Origin: Listeria booriae
GTDB lineage: Bacteria; Bacillota; Bacilli; Lactobacillales; Listeriaceae
Reading direction: 5' to 3'
Assembly (NCBI RefSeq): GCF_000766865.1
Contig: NZ_JNFA01000030.1
Location: 107,859-171,858, forward strand
Length of the DNA: 64,000 bases
A program made the position numbers and the translations under genes. Positions 21,900 to 31,277 of the stretch are shown one piece after another (positions within the stretch are counted from its first letter, which is position 1; each line of letters opens with the position of its first letter). The notes beneath the pieces were generated by a model. The model was not told where the DNA came from, made no database searches, and worked only from the letters and a program-made list of their open reading frames with translations.

Positions 21900-23990
21900 T
21901 TAATCCTCTTTATTATTGCCACCGTTAGCTTTAATAATTTCTTCACCAACAGATTTTGGAACTTCTTCATAGTGGTCAAACTGCATTGTGTAAACACCGC
22001 GACCTTGCGTACTTGAACGTAGGTACGTAGCGTAACCAAACATGTTTGCAAGTGGAACGAATGCACGAACAACTTGAGCGTTACCGCGTGCTTCCATACC
22101 ATCTACACGACCACGACGAGATGTGATGTTACCCATAATGTCTCCAAGGTAATCCTCAGGTACAATTACTTCAACATTCATCATTGGTTCCAAGATGACA
22201 GGGTTACATTTCTTAGCCGCGTTACGAAGAGCCATAGAAGCAGCCACTTTAAAGGCCATTTCATTGGAATCGACATCATGGTAAGATCCGTCATATAATT
22301 TCGCTTTAATATCGATTAGCGGATATCCTGCAAGTACACCATTTCCTAGTGCGCCTTCAAGACCTGCTTGAACTGCTGGGATGTATTCACGTGGAACAAC
22401 ACCACCAACGATAGCGTTCTCGAACTCAAAGCCTTTTCCTTCTTCGTTAGGACTGAATTCAATCCAAACGTGACCATATTGTCCACGACCACCTGATTGA
22501 CGAACGAATTTACCTTCGACTTGAGCAGATTGACGGAATGTTTCACGGTAAGAAACTTGTGGATCACCCACGTTAGCTTCTACCTTGAACTCACGACGCA
22601 TACGGTCTACAAGGATGTCTAAGTGAAGCTCACCCATACCAGAGATGATTGTTTGACCAGTTTCTTGGTCAGTCTCTGTACGGAATGTTGGATCTTCTTC
22701 TGCAAGTTTTGCAAGAGCTTGACCCATTTTATCTTGGTCTGCTTTTGATTTAGGCTCAATCGCAACCGAGATAACTGGTTCTGGGAATTCCATAGATTCT
22801 AAGATAATTTGATTCTTTTCATCACATAGAGTGTCCCCAGTTGTAGTATCTTTAAGACCTACAGCTGCAGCAATATCACCAGAGTAAACGATATCGATTT
22901 CTTCACGGTGATTCGCGTGCATTTGTAGGATACGACCTACACGTTCACGTTTACCTTTAGATGAGTTTTGAACGTAAGAACCTGAGTTCAAAGTACCTGA
23001 GTAAACGCGGAAGAAAGTAAGACGACCAACATAAGGGTCAGTCATAACTTTAAATGCTAATGATGAGAATGGCTCTTCGTCACTTGCATGACGTTCTGCT
23101 TCATCTTCGCTACCTGGTAAAATACCTTTGATAGCTGGGACATCAGTAGGAGCTGGAAGGTAATCAAGTACTGCATCAAGCATCGGTTGTACACCTTTGT
23201 TTTTGAATGCTGTACCACATACAACAGGGTAGAATTCTACAGCTAGTGTTCCTTTACGGATCGCAGCTTTCAATTCTTCTTTTGTAGGTTCTTCGCCTTC
23301 TAGATATTTCATCATAAGATCTTCATCTAAATCTGCAACAGCTTCAATTAGCTTGCCGCGGTATTCGTCAGCTAGCTCTTTCAAGTCAGCTGGGATTTCA
23401 CGGATTTCAGGATCATTTCCTACATCATCAAGATAATACAAAGCGTTCATCTCAACTAAGTCAATGATACCTTCAAAAGTGTCTTCTGCGCCGATTGGTA
23501 ATTGGATTGGGTGTGCATTTGCATCAAGACGGTCATGTAATGTACCTACTGAATACAAGAAGTCAGCACCGATTTTATCCATTTTGTTAACAAATACTAC
23601 ACGAGGAACCCCGTAAGTAGTTGCTTGGCGCCAAACTGTTTCTGTTTGTGGTTCAACACCTGATTGTGCATCAAGAACGGCAACAGCACCATCTAATACA
23701 CGTAGTGAACGTTCAACTTCAACCGTGAAGTCTACGTGTCCAGGAGTATCGATAATGTTTACGCGGTGACCTTTCCATTGCGCAGTTGTCGCAGCGGATG
23801 TGATCGTGATACCACGTTCTTGCTCTTGCTCCATCCAGTCCATTTGGGATGCGCCTTCGTGTGTTTCACCAATTTTATGAATACGCCCTGTATAGAAAAG
23901 GATACGCTCTGTAGTAGTGGTTTTACCAGCATCAATATGTGCCATAATACCAATATTACGCGTCTTTTCTAAGGAGAACTCTCTAGCCAT
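21900..23990 (-). CDS. fusA: Elongation factor G
   Basis: EF-G catalyses GTP-dependent translocation. The 696-residue product begins [19 protein letters not shown] motifs [17 protein letters not shown] and NKMDK are present, followed by domains II-V of full length, ending in NGGNNKED. I start at the ATG at 23990, eight nt or so after GGAG; an ATG six codons earlier contains that ribosome site. It follows rpsG by 75 nt. Confidence 0.98.
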   Translation of the reverse strand: MAREFSLEKTRNIGIMAHIDAGKTTTTERILFYTGRIHKIGETHEGASQMDWMEQEQERGITITSAATTAQWKGHRVNIIDTPGHVDFTVEVERSLRVLDGAVAVLDAQSGVEPQTETVWRQATTYGVPRVVFVNKMDKIGADFLYSVGTLHDRLDANAHPIQLPIGAEDTFEGIIDLVEMNALYYLDDVGNDPEIREIPADLKELADEYRGKLIEAVADLDEDLMMKYLEGEEPTKEELKAAIRKGTLAVEFYPVVCGTAFKNKGVQPMLDAVLDYLPAPTDVPAIKGILPGSEDEAERHASDEEPFSSLAFKVMTDPYVGRLTFFRVYSGTLNSGSYVQNSSKGKRERVGRILQMHANHREEIDIVYSGDIAAAVGLKDTTTGDTLCDEKNQIILESMEFPEPVISVAIEPKSKADQDKMGQALAKLAEEDPTFRTETDQETGQTIISGMGELHLDILVDRMRREFKVEANVGDPQVSYRETFRQSAQVEGKFVRQSGGRGQYGHVWIEFSPNEEGKGFEFENAIVGGVVPREYIPAVQAGLEGALGNGVLAGYPLIDIKAKLYDGSYHDVDSNEMAFKVAASMALRNAAKKCNPVILEPMMNVEVIVPEDYLGDIMGNITSRRGRVDGMEARGNAQVVRAFVPLANMFGYATYLRSSTQGRGVYTMQFDHYEEVPKSVGEEIIKANGGNNKED

Positions 23991-24065
23991 GGGTATTTCT
24001 CCTTCCATTATTAACGATTTAGTTAGGCAGCAATTGTTGCCTGGTTTGTGCGGATAAGAAAAATC

Positions 24066-24536
24066 TTACCAGCGATAGTGAGCGAATGCTCTGTTTGCAT
24101 CTGCCATTTTGTGTGTGTCTTCGCGTTTCTTAACGGAAGCACCAGTATTGTTAGATGCGTCAAGAATTTCGTGCGCAAGACGTTCTACCATAGTTTTCTC
24201 TCCACGTAGACGTGAATAGTTAACTAACCAACGTAGACCTAGTGTTGTACGACGATCAGCACGAACTTCAATCGGAACTTGATAGTTAGCACCACCGACA
24301 CGGCGAGCTTTAACTTCAAGAACTGGCATGATGTTCTTGATTGCTTCGTCAAATACTTCCATAGGATCTTTACCACTTTCTTGTGCAATGATATCAAAAG
24401 CTGAATAGATGATAGATTGTGCTTTACCACGTTTACCATCAATCATAAGTTTATTGATTAGACGTGTTACCAATTTCGAATTATAAATCGGATCGGGCAA
24501 TACGTCACGTTTAGCAACAGGACCTTTACGAGGCAT
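24066..24536 (-). CDS. rpsG: 30S ribosomal protein S7
   Basis: S7 initiates assembly of the 30S head and binds near the E site. The 156-residue product starts [20 protein letters not shown], includes the S7 signature and ends AFAHYRW, the usual C-terminus. AGGAGG precedes the ATG; rpsL ends 29 nt upstream. Confidence 0.97.
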   Translation of the reverse strand: MPRKGPVAKRDVLPDPIYNSKLVTRLINKLMIDGKRGKAQSIIYSAFDIIAQESGKDPMEVFDEAIKNIMPVLEVKARRVGGANYQVPIEVRADRRTTLGLRWLVNYSRLRGEKTMVERLAHEILDASNNTGASVKKREDTHKMADANRAFAHYRW

Positions 24537-24565
24537 TGGATATCCTCCTTTCTAATGAGTTTAGT

Positions 24566-24979
24566 TTATTTCTTAGGTTTTTTCGTTCCGTATTTAGAAC
24601 GGCTTTGTCCTCTATTTTCAACACCAGCTGTATCTAGAGCACCACGTACGATATGGTAACGTACCCCCGGTAAATCTTTAACACGTCCTCCACGAATAAG
24701 TACTACACTATGTTCTTGTAGGTTGTGTCCGATACCTGGGATATAAGCAGTTACTTCAAGACCGTTTGTCAAACGTACACGGGCATACTTACGAAGCGCT
24801 GAGTTAGGTTTCTTCGGAGTCATTGTACCAACACGAGTACATACACCACGTTTTTGTGGAGATGAAACGTCAGTTAATGATCTTCTGAAAGTATTCAGGC
24901 CTTTGTTAAGTGCTGGAGAATCTGATTTTTGAATTTTAGATTGACGCGGTTTGCGAACTAATTGATTAATTGTAGGCAT
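24566..24979 (-). CDS. rpsL: 30S ribosomal protein S12
   Basis: S12 forms part of the decoding centre. The 137-residue product starts [15 protein letters not shown]; the streptomycin-determining segments [11 protein letters not shown] (Lys about 56) and the later [19 protein letters not shown] region (read as [15 protein letters not shown]) carry the sensitive-type lysines. The ATG at 24979 follows GGAGG; the longer frame upstream reads through that site. First gene of the str operon. Confidence 0.97.
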   Translation of the reverse strand: MPTINQLVRKPRQSKIQKSDSPALNKGLNTFRRSLTDVSSPQKRGVCTRVGTMTPKKPNSALRKYARVRLTNGLEVTAYIPGIGHNLQEHSVVLIRGGRVKDLPGVRYHIVRGALDTAGVENRGQSRSKYGTKKPKK

Positions 24980-25122
24980 TTTTTGGTTTCCTCCTTCCAA
25001 CTTTTCTAGAGCCACACATCCAGGTGGTTCATTTTTTCTTTAAAATAAAATTGCTGATAGGTTTCCCTAGCAACAGCTTCTATTTTCTATACCTCAATAC
25101 AAGTGAGAGAGGCACCTTTGAT

Positions 25123-25152
25123 ATAATAACACTTATTCGGTAATGTTGTCAA
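25123..25152 (-). promoter_or_regulatory. Promoter of the str operon
   Basis: Minus-strand TTGACA (25147-25152), 18 nt, TATTAT (25123-25128). It gives a leader of about 135 nt before rpsL; I saw no strong hairpin in that leader. Confidence 0.82.
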
Positions 25153-25169
25153 GGGTTTCGGCTATATGT

Positions 25170-25226
25170 TCTTGCGCAAAAAGAATAGCTAAAACAGCCG
25201 TTTGGGTTCGGTTGTTCTAGCTATTT
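25170..25226 (-). terminator. Terminator after the OppA-like gene
   Basis: The minus strand reads AATAGCTA-GAACAACCG, loop, CGGCTGTTTTAGCTATT and CTTTTT. It isolates the accessory block from the str promoter 20 nt further on. Confidence 0.88.
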
Positions 25227-25238
25227 CTTCCGTGTTGC

Positions 25239-26879
25239 TTATTTGTCGACGTAGGCTAGTCGGTAAGAGATATTTCGACCAAATGGATAGATTTGAACGC
25301 CCTTCACATTCGGGTCTAGCAAGTATGCTGTTGCGCCTTGATAAAATGGAGCAATAACGGCATCGGTTTGGATGAGTTGCTTCTCAAGTGTCAGCATTTC
25401 ATCCCAGCGTTTCTCGGGTTCAGTCGCGTATGTGCTCTTAACCGCATTTAGCCCCACATCGTAAGTCTTGCTCTTATATTTCGAAAAATTAAGACCGCCA
25501 TCGGATTGATAAACTTCTAAAAAGTTGATTGGATCACTGTAGTCTGGTGACCATGTACCGTAGAAAATGTCGTAATCGCCAGCTGTTGTCAGGGCTAGAC
25601 GGTTCTTTAATGGGACACTTTTTAGTTTGATAGTGAGGCCGGGTAGGTTTTTCTGGATTTCGCTTTGTAGGAATTCGACGGTTTTCTTGGAGACTTCGGT
25701 GTCGGATGATAGGATTTCTAGAGTTAGTTTGTCAACGCCGAGTTCTTTTTTGGCTGTTGCCCATTCTGATTTTGCTTTGTCTGGGTCGAATGTGACTAGG
25801 TCGCCATTTTCAGCGCGGAAATCTTTGTTGTTTGCTGGGTCTTTGGCGAAGTCAGCAGGGATATAGCCGTTTAGTGGTTTGGAGCCGTCGCCAAGTATTG
25901 TGTTTGTGTAGGCTTCTTTGTCGAATGCCATGGATAGTGCTTTGCGCAGGTGGACATTGCCGGTAGATACGCGGTCTTCGTTAAATCCGAGATAACCAAT
26001 TAGTGATTTGGAATCGGAATGATAGGCTTTGTCGTTTTTGTATTTTTGGACGAATTCGTCGGTTAGGGCGGTGTATTGGACGTCGCGAGTTTCGTAGAGG
26101 TTGACGCCTGCGCCGGTGTCTTTAGCGACTTGGGTGGAGACTTTGTTTAGTTTGACGTTCTTGGCGTCCCAGTAGTCTTTGTTCTTGATGTATGTCCATG
26201 ATGTGCCGATTCCTGACCAGTCTTTTAATAGGAAGGGACCGTTGGATAGGACGGTGTCTGCGGACGTGCCGTATTTAGAACCTGTAGACGTGACAAACTT
26301 TTCATTTTGTGGCAAAAATGGTGTGCCGGTTAGCAGTTTTGGTAAGTATGGAATTGGGTTTTCTAGTGTGATTTCGAGCGTTTTGTCGTTTATGGCTTTG
26401 ACGCCTAATGTGCTTGGCTCGGCTTTTTCGTTGCGAATGAGGTTTGCGTTTTTGATAACGTCGAGTTGGTTGGAGCTTGGGGATGCTGTTTTTGGGTTGA
26501 CGACTTTTTGGAATGCGTAAACGAAGTCGGCGGCTGTGACTGGATCCCCGTTTGACCATTTAGCGTCATCGCGTAGTTGGAATGTGTATACTTTTTTGTC
26601 AGCGCTCACGGTTGGTTCGGCTTTAGCGATGCCGAGTTCTGCCTCGTTATCGGGATTGACGCGGTATAAGCCTTCGGAAATTTGACCGATTGCATCTGAA
26701 CTGAATGTGTCGCTGTACAGCGCGCTGTCGAGTGTTGCGATTTCGCCTGCGGATGTGACTTTGATAGCTTGTTTTGTTTCGCTAGTGCTTGCTTGTTGTT
26801 TGTCCCCTTTACTGCCTCCGCATGCCGCGATAACAACGCCGAGTAGTAAAATCATCGTGATAAGTATCCCATTTTTCAT
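25239..26879 (-). CDS. Oligopeptide-type ABC transporter substrate-binding lipoprotein
   Basis: A 546-residue solute-binding protein of family 5 (OppA/DppA class): signal peptide with lipobox IAAC (Cys about 19), then SAGEIATLDSALYSD, LRDDAKWSNGDPVTAADFVYAF and YKSKTYDVGLN-type segments characteristic of the family. It would capture peptides outside the membrane, but no permease or ATPase genes are adjacent, so it must serve a transporter encoded elsewhere. It follows the class I amidotransferase gene by 18 nt, sharing its promoter, hinting at use of gamma-glutamyl or similar peptides (inference). Confidence 0.88.
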   Translation of the reverse strand: MKNGILITMILLLGVVIAACGGSKGDKQQASTSETKQAIKVTSAGEIATLDSALYSDTFSSDAIGQISEGLYRVNPDNEAELGIAKAEPTVSADKKVYTFQLRDDAKWSNGDPVTAADFVYAFQKVVNPKTASPSSNQLDVIKNANLIRNEKAEPSTLGVKAINDKTLEITLENPIPYLPKLLTGTPFLPQNEKFVTSTGSKYGTSADTVLSNGPFLLKDWSGIGTSWTYIKNKDYWDAKNVKLNKVSTQVAKDTGAGVNLYETRDVQYTALTDEFVQKYKNDKAYHSDSKSLIGYLGFNEDRVSTGNVHLRKALSMAFDKEAYTNTILGDGSKPLNGYIPADFAKDPANNKDFRAENGDLVTFDPDKAKSEWATAKKELGVDKLTLEILSSDTEVSKKTVEFLQSEIQKNLPGLTIKLKSVPLKNRLALTTAGDYDIFYGTWSPDYSDPINFLEVYQSDGGLNFSKYKSKTYDVGLNAVKSTYATEPEKRWDEMLTLEKQLIQTDAVIAPFYQGATAYLLDPNVKGVQIYPFGRNISYRLAYVDK

Positions 26880-26897
26880 GTTGTTTCCTCCCTTTTG

Positions 26898-27680
26898 CTA
26901 ACGTAATGTAGCTCTCTTTTTAAAATTTATTGGCGCTGCATTGTAAAATTGTTTGATAGCGCTATGTTCGGCGCTTTTTATGAACTCTTGGAAAAGGCGT
27001 TGCATTCCGATGTCGGTTTCGGCGATTAGTTCTGGGTGCCACTGGACGCCGATGACGAATGGTGCGCCCGGCTTTTCGATTGCTTCGATGACGCCGTCCG
27101 GGGCTGTTGCACTTACGTGAAGGCCTGCGCCTAATACATCGATTGCTTGGTGATGGAAAGAGTTAACTTGCGCTGTATTTCCTAACATTTTGAAAAGTCG
27201 TGATGTTTCTGTGATTTGCACAGGATGTGTGGCTGTGGTTGCAGTTTCTTCTTGCATGTGTGACAGGTTCGCGCGCTCCATGTAGCTCGTATCCTGATGC
27301 AATGTGCCTCCAAGTGCGATATTTAAAAGCTGGGCGCCGCGGCAAATTGCTAATACCGGTTTCTTTTGCGCCAATGCTTCTTGTAAAAGTGCTAATTCAA
27401 AAATGTCGCGGGCATGTGAGGTGTGACCTAACTTGTCGGTTGGTTCTGAGCCGTATAGCGACGGGGAAACGTCCTGGCCACCGGATAAAATCAACCCATC
27501 AATCTGATTGACAAAAGTAGTGACGAGATTTGCGTCCGTGACTGGTATAACAAACGGGGCTGCCCCGCTTTTTGCAACGACGGATATGTAGTCGCCGCCG
27601 ACAAATGTGCCGTTGCGTGAAATCGTGTTTGGTACCTGCTCGCTTAGTTGTGCTGCAGAAATTCCAATAATAGCAGTCAT
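26898..27680 (-). CDS. Class I glutamine amidotransferase, peptidase C26 / PuuD-like gamma-glutamyl hydrolase
   Basis: A 260-residue cytosolic protein. The nucleophile elbow is AICRGAQLLNIALGG (Cys about 110) and the His-Glu pair is QWHPELI near residue 215, the catalytic triad of C26 hydrolases such as gamma-Glu-GABA hydrolase; SGGQDVSPSLYG is also family-typical. Substrate is not certain. I start at the ATG at 27680, after GGGAGG; an upstream in-frame start ten codons earlier lacks one. It heads a two-gene unit with the OppA-like lipoprotein. Confidence 0.85.
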   Translation of the reverse strand: MTAIIGISAAQLSEQVPNTISRNGTFVGGDYISVVAKSGAAPFVIPVTDANLVTTFVNQIDGLILSGGQDVSPSLYGSEPTDKLGHTSHARDIFELALLQEALAQKKPVLAICRGAQLLNIALGGTLHQDTSYMERANLSHMQEETATTATHPVQITETSRLFKMLGNTAQVNSFHHQAIDVLGAGLHVSATAPDGVIEAIEKPGAPFVIGVQWHPELIAETDIGMQRLFQEFIKSAEHSAIKQFYNAAPINFKKRATLR

Positions 27681-27738
27681 GGCCGTTCCTCCCTTTTTAA
27701 TAATTCGCATCGTTTTACTCGGAATTAATATTTTACTT

Positions 27739-27767
27739 ATTATACCGCGTTCGAATTGGAAAGTAAA
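27739..27767 (-). promoter_or_regulatory. Promoter of the amidotransferase-OppA unit
   Basis: Minus-strand TTTACT (27762-27767), 17 nt, perfect TATAAT (27739-27744), about 60 nt before the coding start. Confidence 0.65.
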
Positions 27768-27771
27768 GTAA

Positions 27772-27815
27772 TTTCAAAAAAACCTGAAAAGTCGCGGAGA
27801 CCTCTCAGGTTTGAT
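27772..27815 (-). terminator. Terminator of the PBP gene
   Basis: The minus strand reads AAACCTGAGAGGTC, loop, GACTTTTCAGGTTT then TTTTT. It lies just after the PBP stop and just before the amidotransferase promoter. Confidence 0.85.
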
Positions 27816-27817
27816 GA

Positions 27818-29848
27818 CTATTTATAGAACGATTCGATAACTGGTTTCATTTTATCAATAACAAGACCGCTACCGCCTCGGCCGTTGACGTCTTCGATCA
27901 TGGCTAGCATTAGATATTGCGGATTGTCGCTATCGAATGCTAGTAAGAAACCATTTTCTAGACCACTTTCGCCTTGTTTTTGTTTCAGTTCTGCTGTTCC
28001 TGTCTTGGCTGCGATGTTTTTGCCAGCGATTTGTAATTTATGCGCGGTTCCTTCTGGTTTGGAAACGGCTTGTACGAGTGCATTTTTGACTGTGTTAGCT
28101 GTGTCTGCGCTCATGGAATCTTTGGCCGCTTTTGTTTTTTCTGTTTCGGTTAGTTTCGGATAGACCATCTTGCCGTTGTTCGCGAATGGTGTGTAAGCTA
28201 CGGCTTGTTGGATTGGTGACATGAGAAGTTCGCCTTGGCCGTACGCTGTGTCCGCTAGTAAAATATCCGTTTTGATACCGTCGTTGGAAATTTGAGCGGG
28301 TTCCATGTTGAATGGTAAATCGAATTCTTCGCCGAAATCGAATTTCTTCAAGCCGTCTTGGAATTTCGTTTCACCCATCGCTAAACCTTCTTGAGCAAAA
28401 TAAATATTATCGGAGTTTACTAATGCATCAACCATGTTTACTTTTGGAATATCATGAACGCGGGTTACAAAATAGTTACCCCATGATGTGTCTTTTTGCC
28501 ACTTCAATCCGGAAATTTCGCGGACTTTATCTGGTTTTGTAGTGCCATTTTCTAGACCTACTGCTGCTGTGATTGTTTTAAAAGTAGAACCTGGCGCGTA
28601 ACGTGTGGCATAACGGGCTAGGAATGGAAGTTTTTTGTCATCCGTAAGTTTCTTGTAGTCTTCGCTAGAAATACCTGCTACCATTTGGTTCGTGTCATAC
28701 GATGGCGAGCTCACTAGTGCTACGAGGTTGCCGTTTGTTGGATTGATGACCGTCGCGGAACCTGCTTCGCCTTTTAGTGCATTAAATGCGTTTTGTTGGA
28801 TTATGCTGTCAATTGTTAGCTTGATCGTGTCGCCGTCTTTTTTCTTGTTTTCTTGAAGAACGGTTTCTTCTTTAGTGTCGTCATTCACGACGATGATTTT
28901 ACCACCGTTTGTGCCGCGCAGTGCTTTGTCGTAGTAGCGTTCAAGGCCAGCTTTTCCGATGAAATCGCCTACGTTTAGCAATTTGTTCTTCTCGATGTCT
29001 TCTGCGCTAACTTCGCCAACGTAGCCGATAAGATGTGCTGCGGCTTGGCTTAGTGGGTAATAACGCGTTTCGATTGTCGCGTAACTCACGCCTGGCATTT
29101 GCACGGGCGCGCCAGTTGTTAGAACTTTGATTGGAACAAATGTGTCCGCGTGTACCCAGCTTTGAGATAGTTTCTTCTCTAAATCAGCAACCGGAATGTC
29201 AAATTGCTTACTGATAGCCTCTAGATTTTTGGTCTTCGTCTCACCGTCTCCTAATTCACTTGGGACGATGCCTGCTTCGCTCACGTTCTTGTTTATCGCA
29301 AGGCCCTTGCCGTTGACGTCTTGGATTTGACCGCGCTTAGCTTCATCAGTTGTCAGGCGGACTTTGTCTGATTTCACCATACCTGGAAAAATTAGATTTG
29401 GCTGCCAGTCGACTTTCCAATTATCGTCTTCGCTAGAGATTGTTGCTTTATAGTTCTGCTTGCCCATTTTGCCAAGCGTCGTTGTCATCGTTAAACTGTA
29501 GGCTAAGTTATATTTCTTTTTACTGTCGTCATAGCTTACTTTTAGATTAGAAACATTGATATCACGCGCATCGATGCCTGTATATACCGTTTCGTACTTC
29601 GCTTCCATTTCTTTTGCTGTAAAACCGCTTTGTTTTAGTGATTGTTTTGTAACGTCGTCGGACAATTTGGTGAACTTTTGTTTCTTAATGTTGGTTGTGA
29701 AATTTTCTGCTGCTTCGTTTGCTAGTTTCTCGTTCTTGGCACTGCTATTCATGAAATAATAGTAAGCGCCTCCGCCCGCAATGACTAGGACTACTGCGAC
29801 GATGATACTGATCCACAAGCCTTTTCTACTTTTCTTTTGTCTGCGCAC
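27818..29848 (-). CDS. Class B penicillin-binding protein with MecA-type N-terminal domain
   Basis: A 676-residue membrane-anchored transpeptidase. A cytoplasmic basic stretch and one helix (about 10-32) are followed by an NTF2-like MecA_N domain (about 35-155), a PBP dimerisation domain (about 160-330) and the transpeptidase with STFK (Ser421), SDN (479-481) and KTGT (615-618). It cross-links peptidoglycan outside the membrane. This architecture is shared with Bacillus PbpC and staphylococcal PBP2a; relatives in Listeria contribute to natural cephalosporin tolerance (inference for this protein). Monocistronic, bounded by terminators; TATAAT at 29880-29885 lies upstream. Confidence 0.92.
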   Translation of the reverse strand: MRRQKKSRKGLWISIIVAVVLVIAGGGAYYYFMNSSAKNEKLANEAAENFTTNIKKQKFTKLSDDVTKQSLKQSGFTAKEMEAKYETVYTGIDARDINVSNLKVSYDDSKKKYNLAYSLTMTTTLGKMGKQNYKATISSEDDNWKVDWQPNLIFPGMVKSDKVRLTTDEAKRGQIQDVNGKGLAINKNVSEAGIVPSELGDGETKTKNLEAISKQFDIPVADLEKKLSQSWVHADTFVPIKVLTTGAPVQMPGVSYATIETRYYPLSQAAAHLIGYVGEVSAEDIEKNKLLNVGDFIGKAGLERYYDKALRGTNGGKIIVVNDDTKEETVLQENKKKDGDTIKLTIDSIIQQNAFNALKGEAGSATVINPTNGNLVALVSSPSYDTNQMVAGISSEDYKKLTDDKKLPFLARYATRYAPGSTFKTITAAVGLENGTTKPDKVREISGLKWQKDTSWGNYFVTRVHDIPKVNMVDALVNSDNIYFAQEGLAMGETKFQDGLKKFDFGEEFDLPFNMEPAQISNDGIKTDILLADTAYGQGELLMSPIQQAVAYTPFANNGKMVYPKLTETEKTKAAKDSMSADTANTVKNALVQAVSKPEGTAHKLQIAGKNIAAKTGTAELKQKQGESGLENGFLLAFDSDNPQYLMLAMIEDVNGRGGSGLVIDKMKPVIESFYK

Positions 29849-29906
29849 CTTGGTTCCCCCAATTCTCTTTTTCCATCATTATAGCAAATATTACAAAAGC
29901 TAGCAC

Positions 29907-30893
29907 TTAGCTAGCGTTAATCTTTAATAATTCTTTATCTTCTTTGAACTGCTGCGTAAAATCGCGTTTTAACTCTAACAAATACCGCAAATCATTTAAA
30001 AACTGGAAAAGTAAAGCGCGTCCTTCGAATTCTTCGCGTGTTTTGGGTAATTCACTTTGGCGAAAATCGGTTAGGATTTGGTTTACGTCTTCGATTAAGT
30101 CTTCTGCGGGGTTTTGTTCGGAGAGTGATAAAGCGGTTTTTTCGACTAGTTCGGCCATTTTTGTAGCGTGGTTAGTTAGGATGCTGACGCTTTGGATGGA
30201 GAGGCTCATTTGTTTGATGACACGGAGTTGAACGGTTCGCATGTCGATGTATTTGATGTAATATCGTGAATCAGCGAACAATTGATTGTCAAAATGGCGC
30301 CTTGATTGTTCGTTAGCCTCTGTTAGATAGGCTGATAATTGTTTGATGAGCTTCTTTTCGTCTAGGTAAACTGGTTCTCTTTTCAAATCTTGCGCAAAAC
30401 AAAAGAAAATTTGACGCATGATCGATTCGATTTTTTGGCGTTGTTGTTTCATCTCGATGTCCATTTTTGGCATGTAGAGGTTTAGGAGGATGCCGATTCC
30501 TGCGCCGACTGCCATGAGGAGCATTTCGTTGGTGAACCAGAATAGGGATAGTGATTGCTCGACTAGGATGTGTGTTACGAGCACAGAGCTGACGACGATG
30601 CCATCGGTTACTTTTAGGCGCACTGCGATGGGAATGAAGACGAGTAAGTATAACCCAAATGCAATGGCGTTAAACCCGAGTAGCAGGAAAAATATTGCCG
30701 AAATTGTTAGGGCAATAACCGTCGAATAGACGCGCTGCACTGCTAATTGTATGGAGCCCTTTTTTGTGTTTTGAATGCTGAGTACCGTGATTAGCCCAGC
30801 GGAGACGGCGTATTCGAGGCCAAGCCATTCTGCGATAAGGATGGCAAGGGTCGCGCCGACTGCGGTTTTTACGGTACGCAATCCGATTTTCAA
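29907..30893 (-). CDS. Aromatic acid exporter (ArAE/FUSC-like) family membrane protein
   Basis: A 328-residue protein: an N-terminal half with about five to six helices (residues 8-140, including AVSAGLITVLSIQNTKKGS, the ArAE_1 signature) and a soluble, helical C-terminal half (about 150-325) rich in charged residues. The family is annotated as putative aromatic acid exporters, but function is untested for most members. The frame starts with TTG at 30893, seven nt after GAGGTG; no ATG fits. It is preceded by the rpoC terminator. Confidence 0.82.
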   Translation of the reverse strand: MKIGLRTVKTAVGATLAILIAEWLGLEYAVSAGLITVLSIQNTKKGSIQLAVQRVYSTVIALTISAIFFLLLGFNAIAFGLYLLVFIPIAVRLKVTDGIVVSSVLVTHILVEQSLSLFWFTNEMLLMAVGAGIGILLNLYMPKMDIEMKQQRQKIESIMRQIFFCFAQDLKREPVYLDEKKLIKQLSAYLTEANEQSRRHFDNQLFADSRYYIKYIDMRTVQLRVIKQMSLSIQSVSILTNHATKMAELVEKTALSLSEQNPAEDLIEDVNQILTDFRQSELPKTREEFEGRALLFQFLNDLRYLLELKRDFTQQFKEDKELLKINAS

Positions 30894-30946
30894 AGCCTTT
30901 CACCTCTTTTTCATATACGTACCTATTTTACACTATTTATGACAAA

Positions 30947-30995
30947 TAAAAAAGCCACCTACGAAAAACGAAATTTCGCGGATAGCTTTTAATAT
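30947..30995 (-). terminator. Terminator of the rpoBC transcript
   Basis: The minus strand reads GCTATCCGCGAAA, loop, TTTCGTAGGTGGC then TTTTTTATTT. It is the first T-run terminator downstream of rpoC, about 280 nt after its stop, beyond the tandem repeats. Confidence 0.85.
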
Positions 30996-31002
30996 TAACC
31001 GT

Positions 31003-31150
31003 TGAACTTCACGCGCCAAACCTTCAGCACTTTGTTGCCACTCTTAGAAAATCGTTTTCTTAGAGTAGCAATATGAGTGCGAATACCATGAGCATTCGTT
31101 CCTTGCGGAGGCTCCAAGTGCTTTCAGGTCTGAACGGGCGCGTTCAGCAT
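31003..31150 (-). repeat. Structured intergenic repeat, copy A
   Basis: A ~148-nt unit whose left end (CTTCACGCGCCAAACCTTC) and right end (47 nt, 31104-31150) nearly match those of copy B. The ends can pair with each other: GCGCC, ACCT and AGCACTT blocks on one side against their complements on the other. The middle is private and holds its own near-perfect hairpin, TTGCCACTCTTAGAAAA-tcg-TTTTCTTAGAGTAGCAA (31034-31070). Confidence 0.85.
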
Positions 31151-31162
31151 CTTGGTCTATCG

Positions 31163-31273
31163 AGCTTCACGCGCCAAACCTTCGGCACTTTCACCTCCTC
31201 CGAAAAAGTCAAAAGAGGACTTTTCCTGCGGAGGCTCCAAGTGCTTTCAGGTCTAGACGGGCGCGTTCAGCAT
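31163..31273 (-). repeat. Structured intergenic repeat, copy B
   Basis: A ~111-nt unit in direct orientation after copy A, ending five nt before the rpoC stop. Its ends match copy A with few differences, but the middle is different and shorter: a hairpin of TCCTCCGAAAAAGTC against GACTTTTCCTGCGGA (31196-31232). No coding potential and no terminal T-run. Confidence 0.85.
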
Positions 31274-31277
31274 CTAA

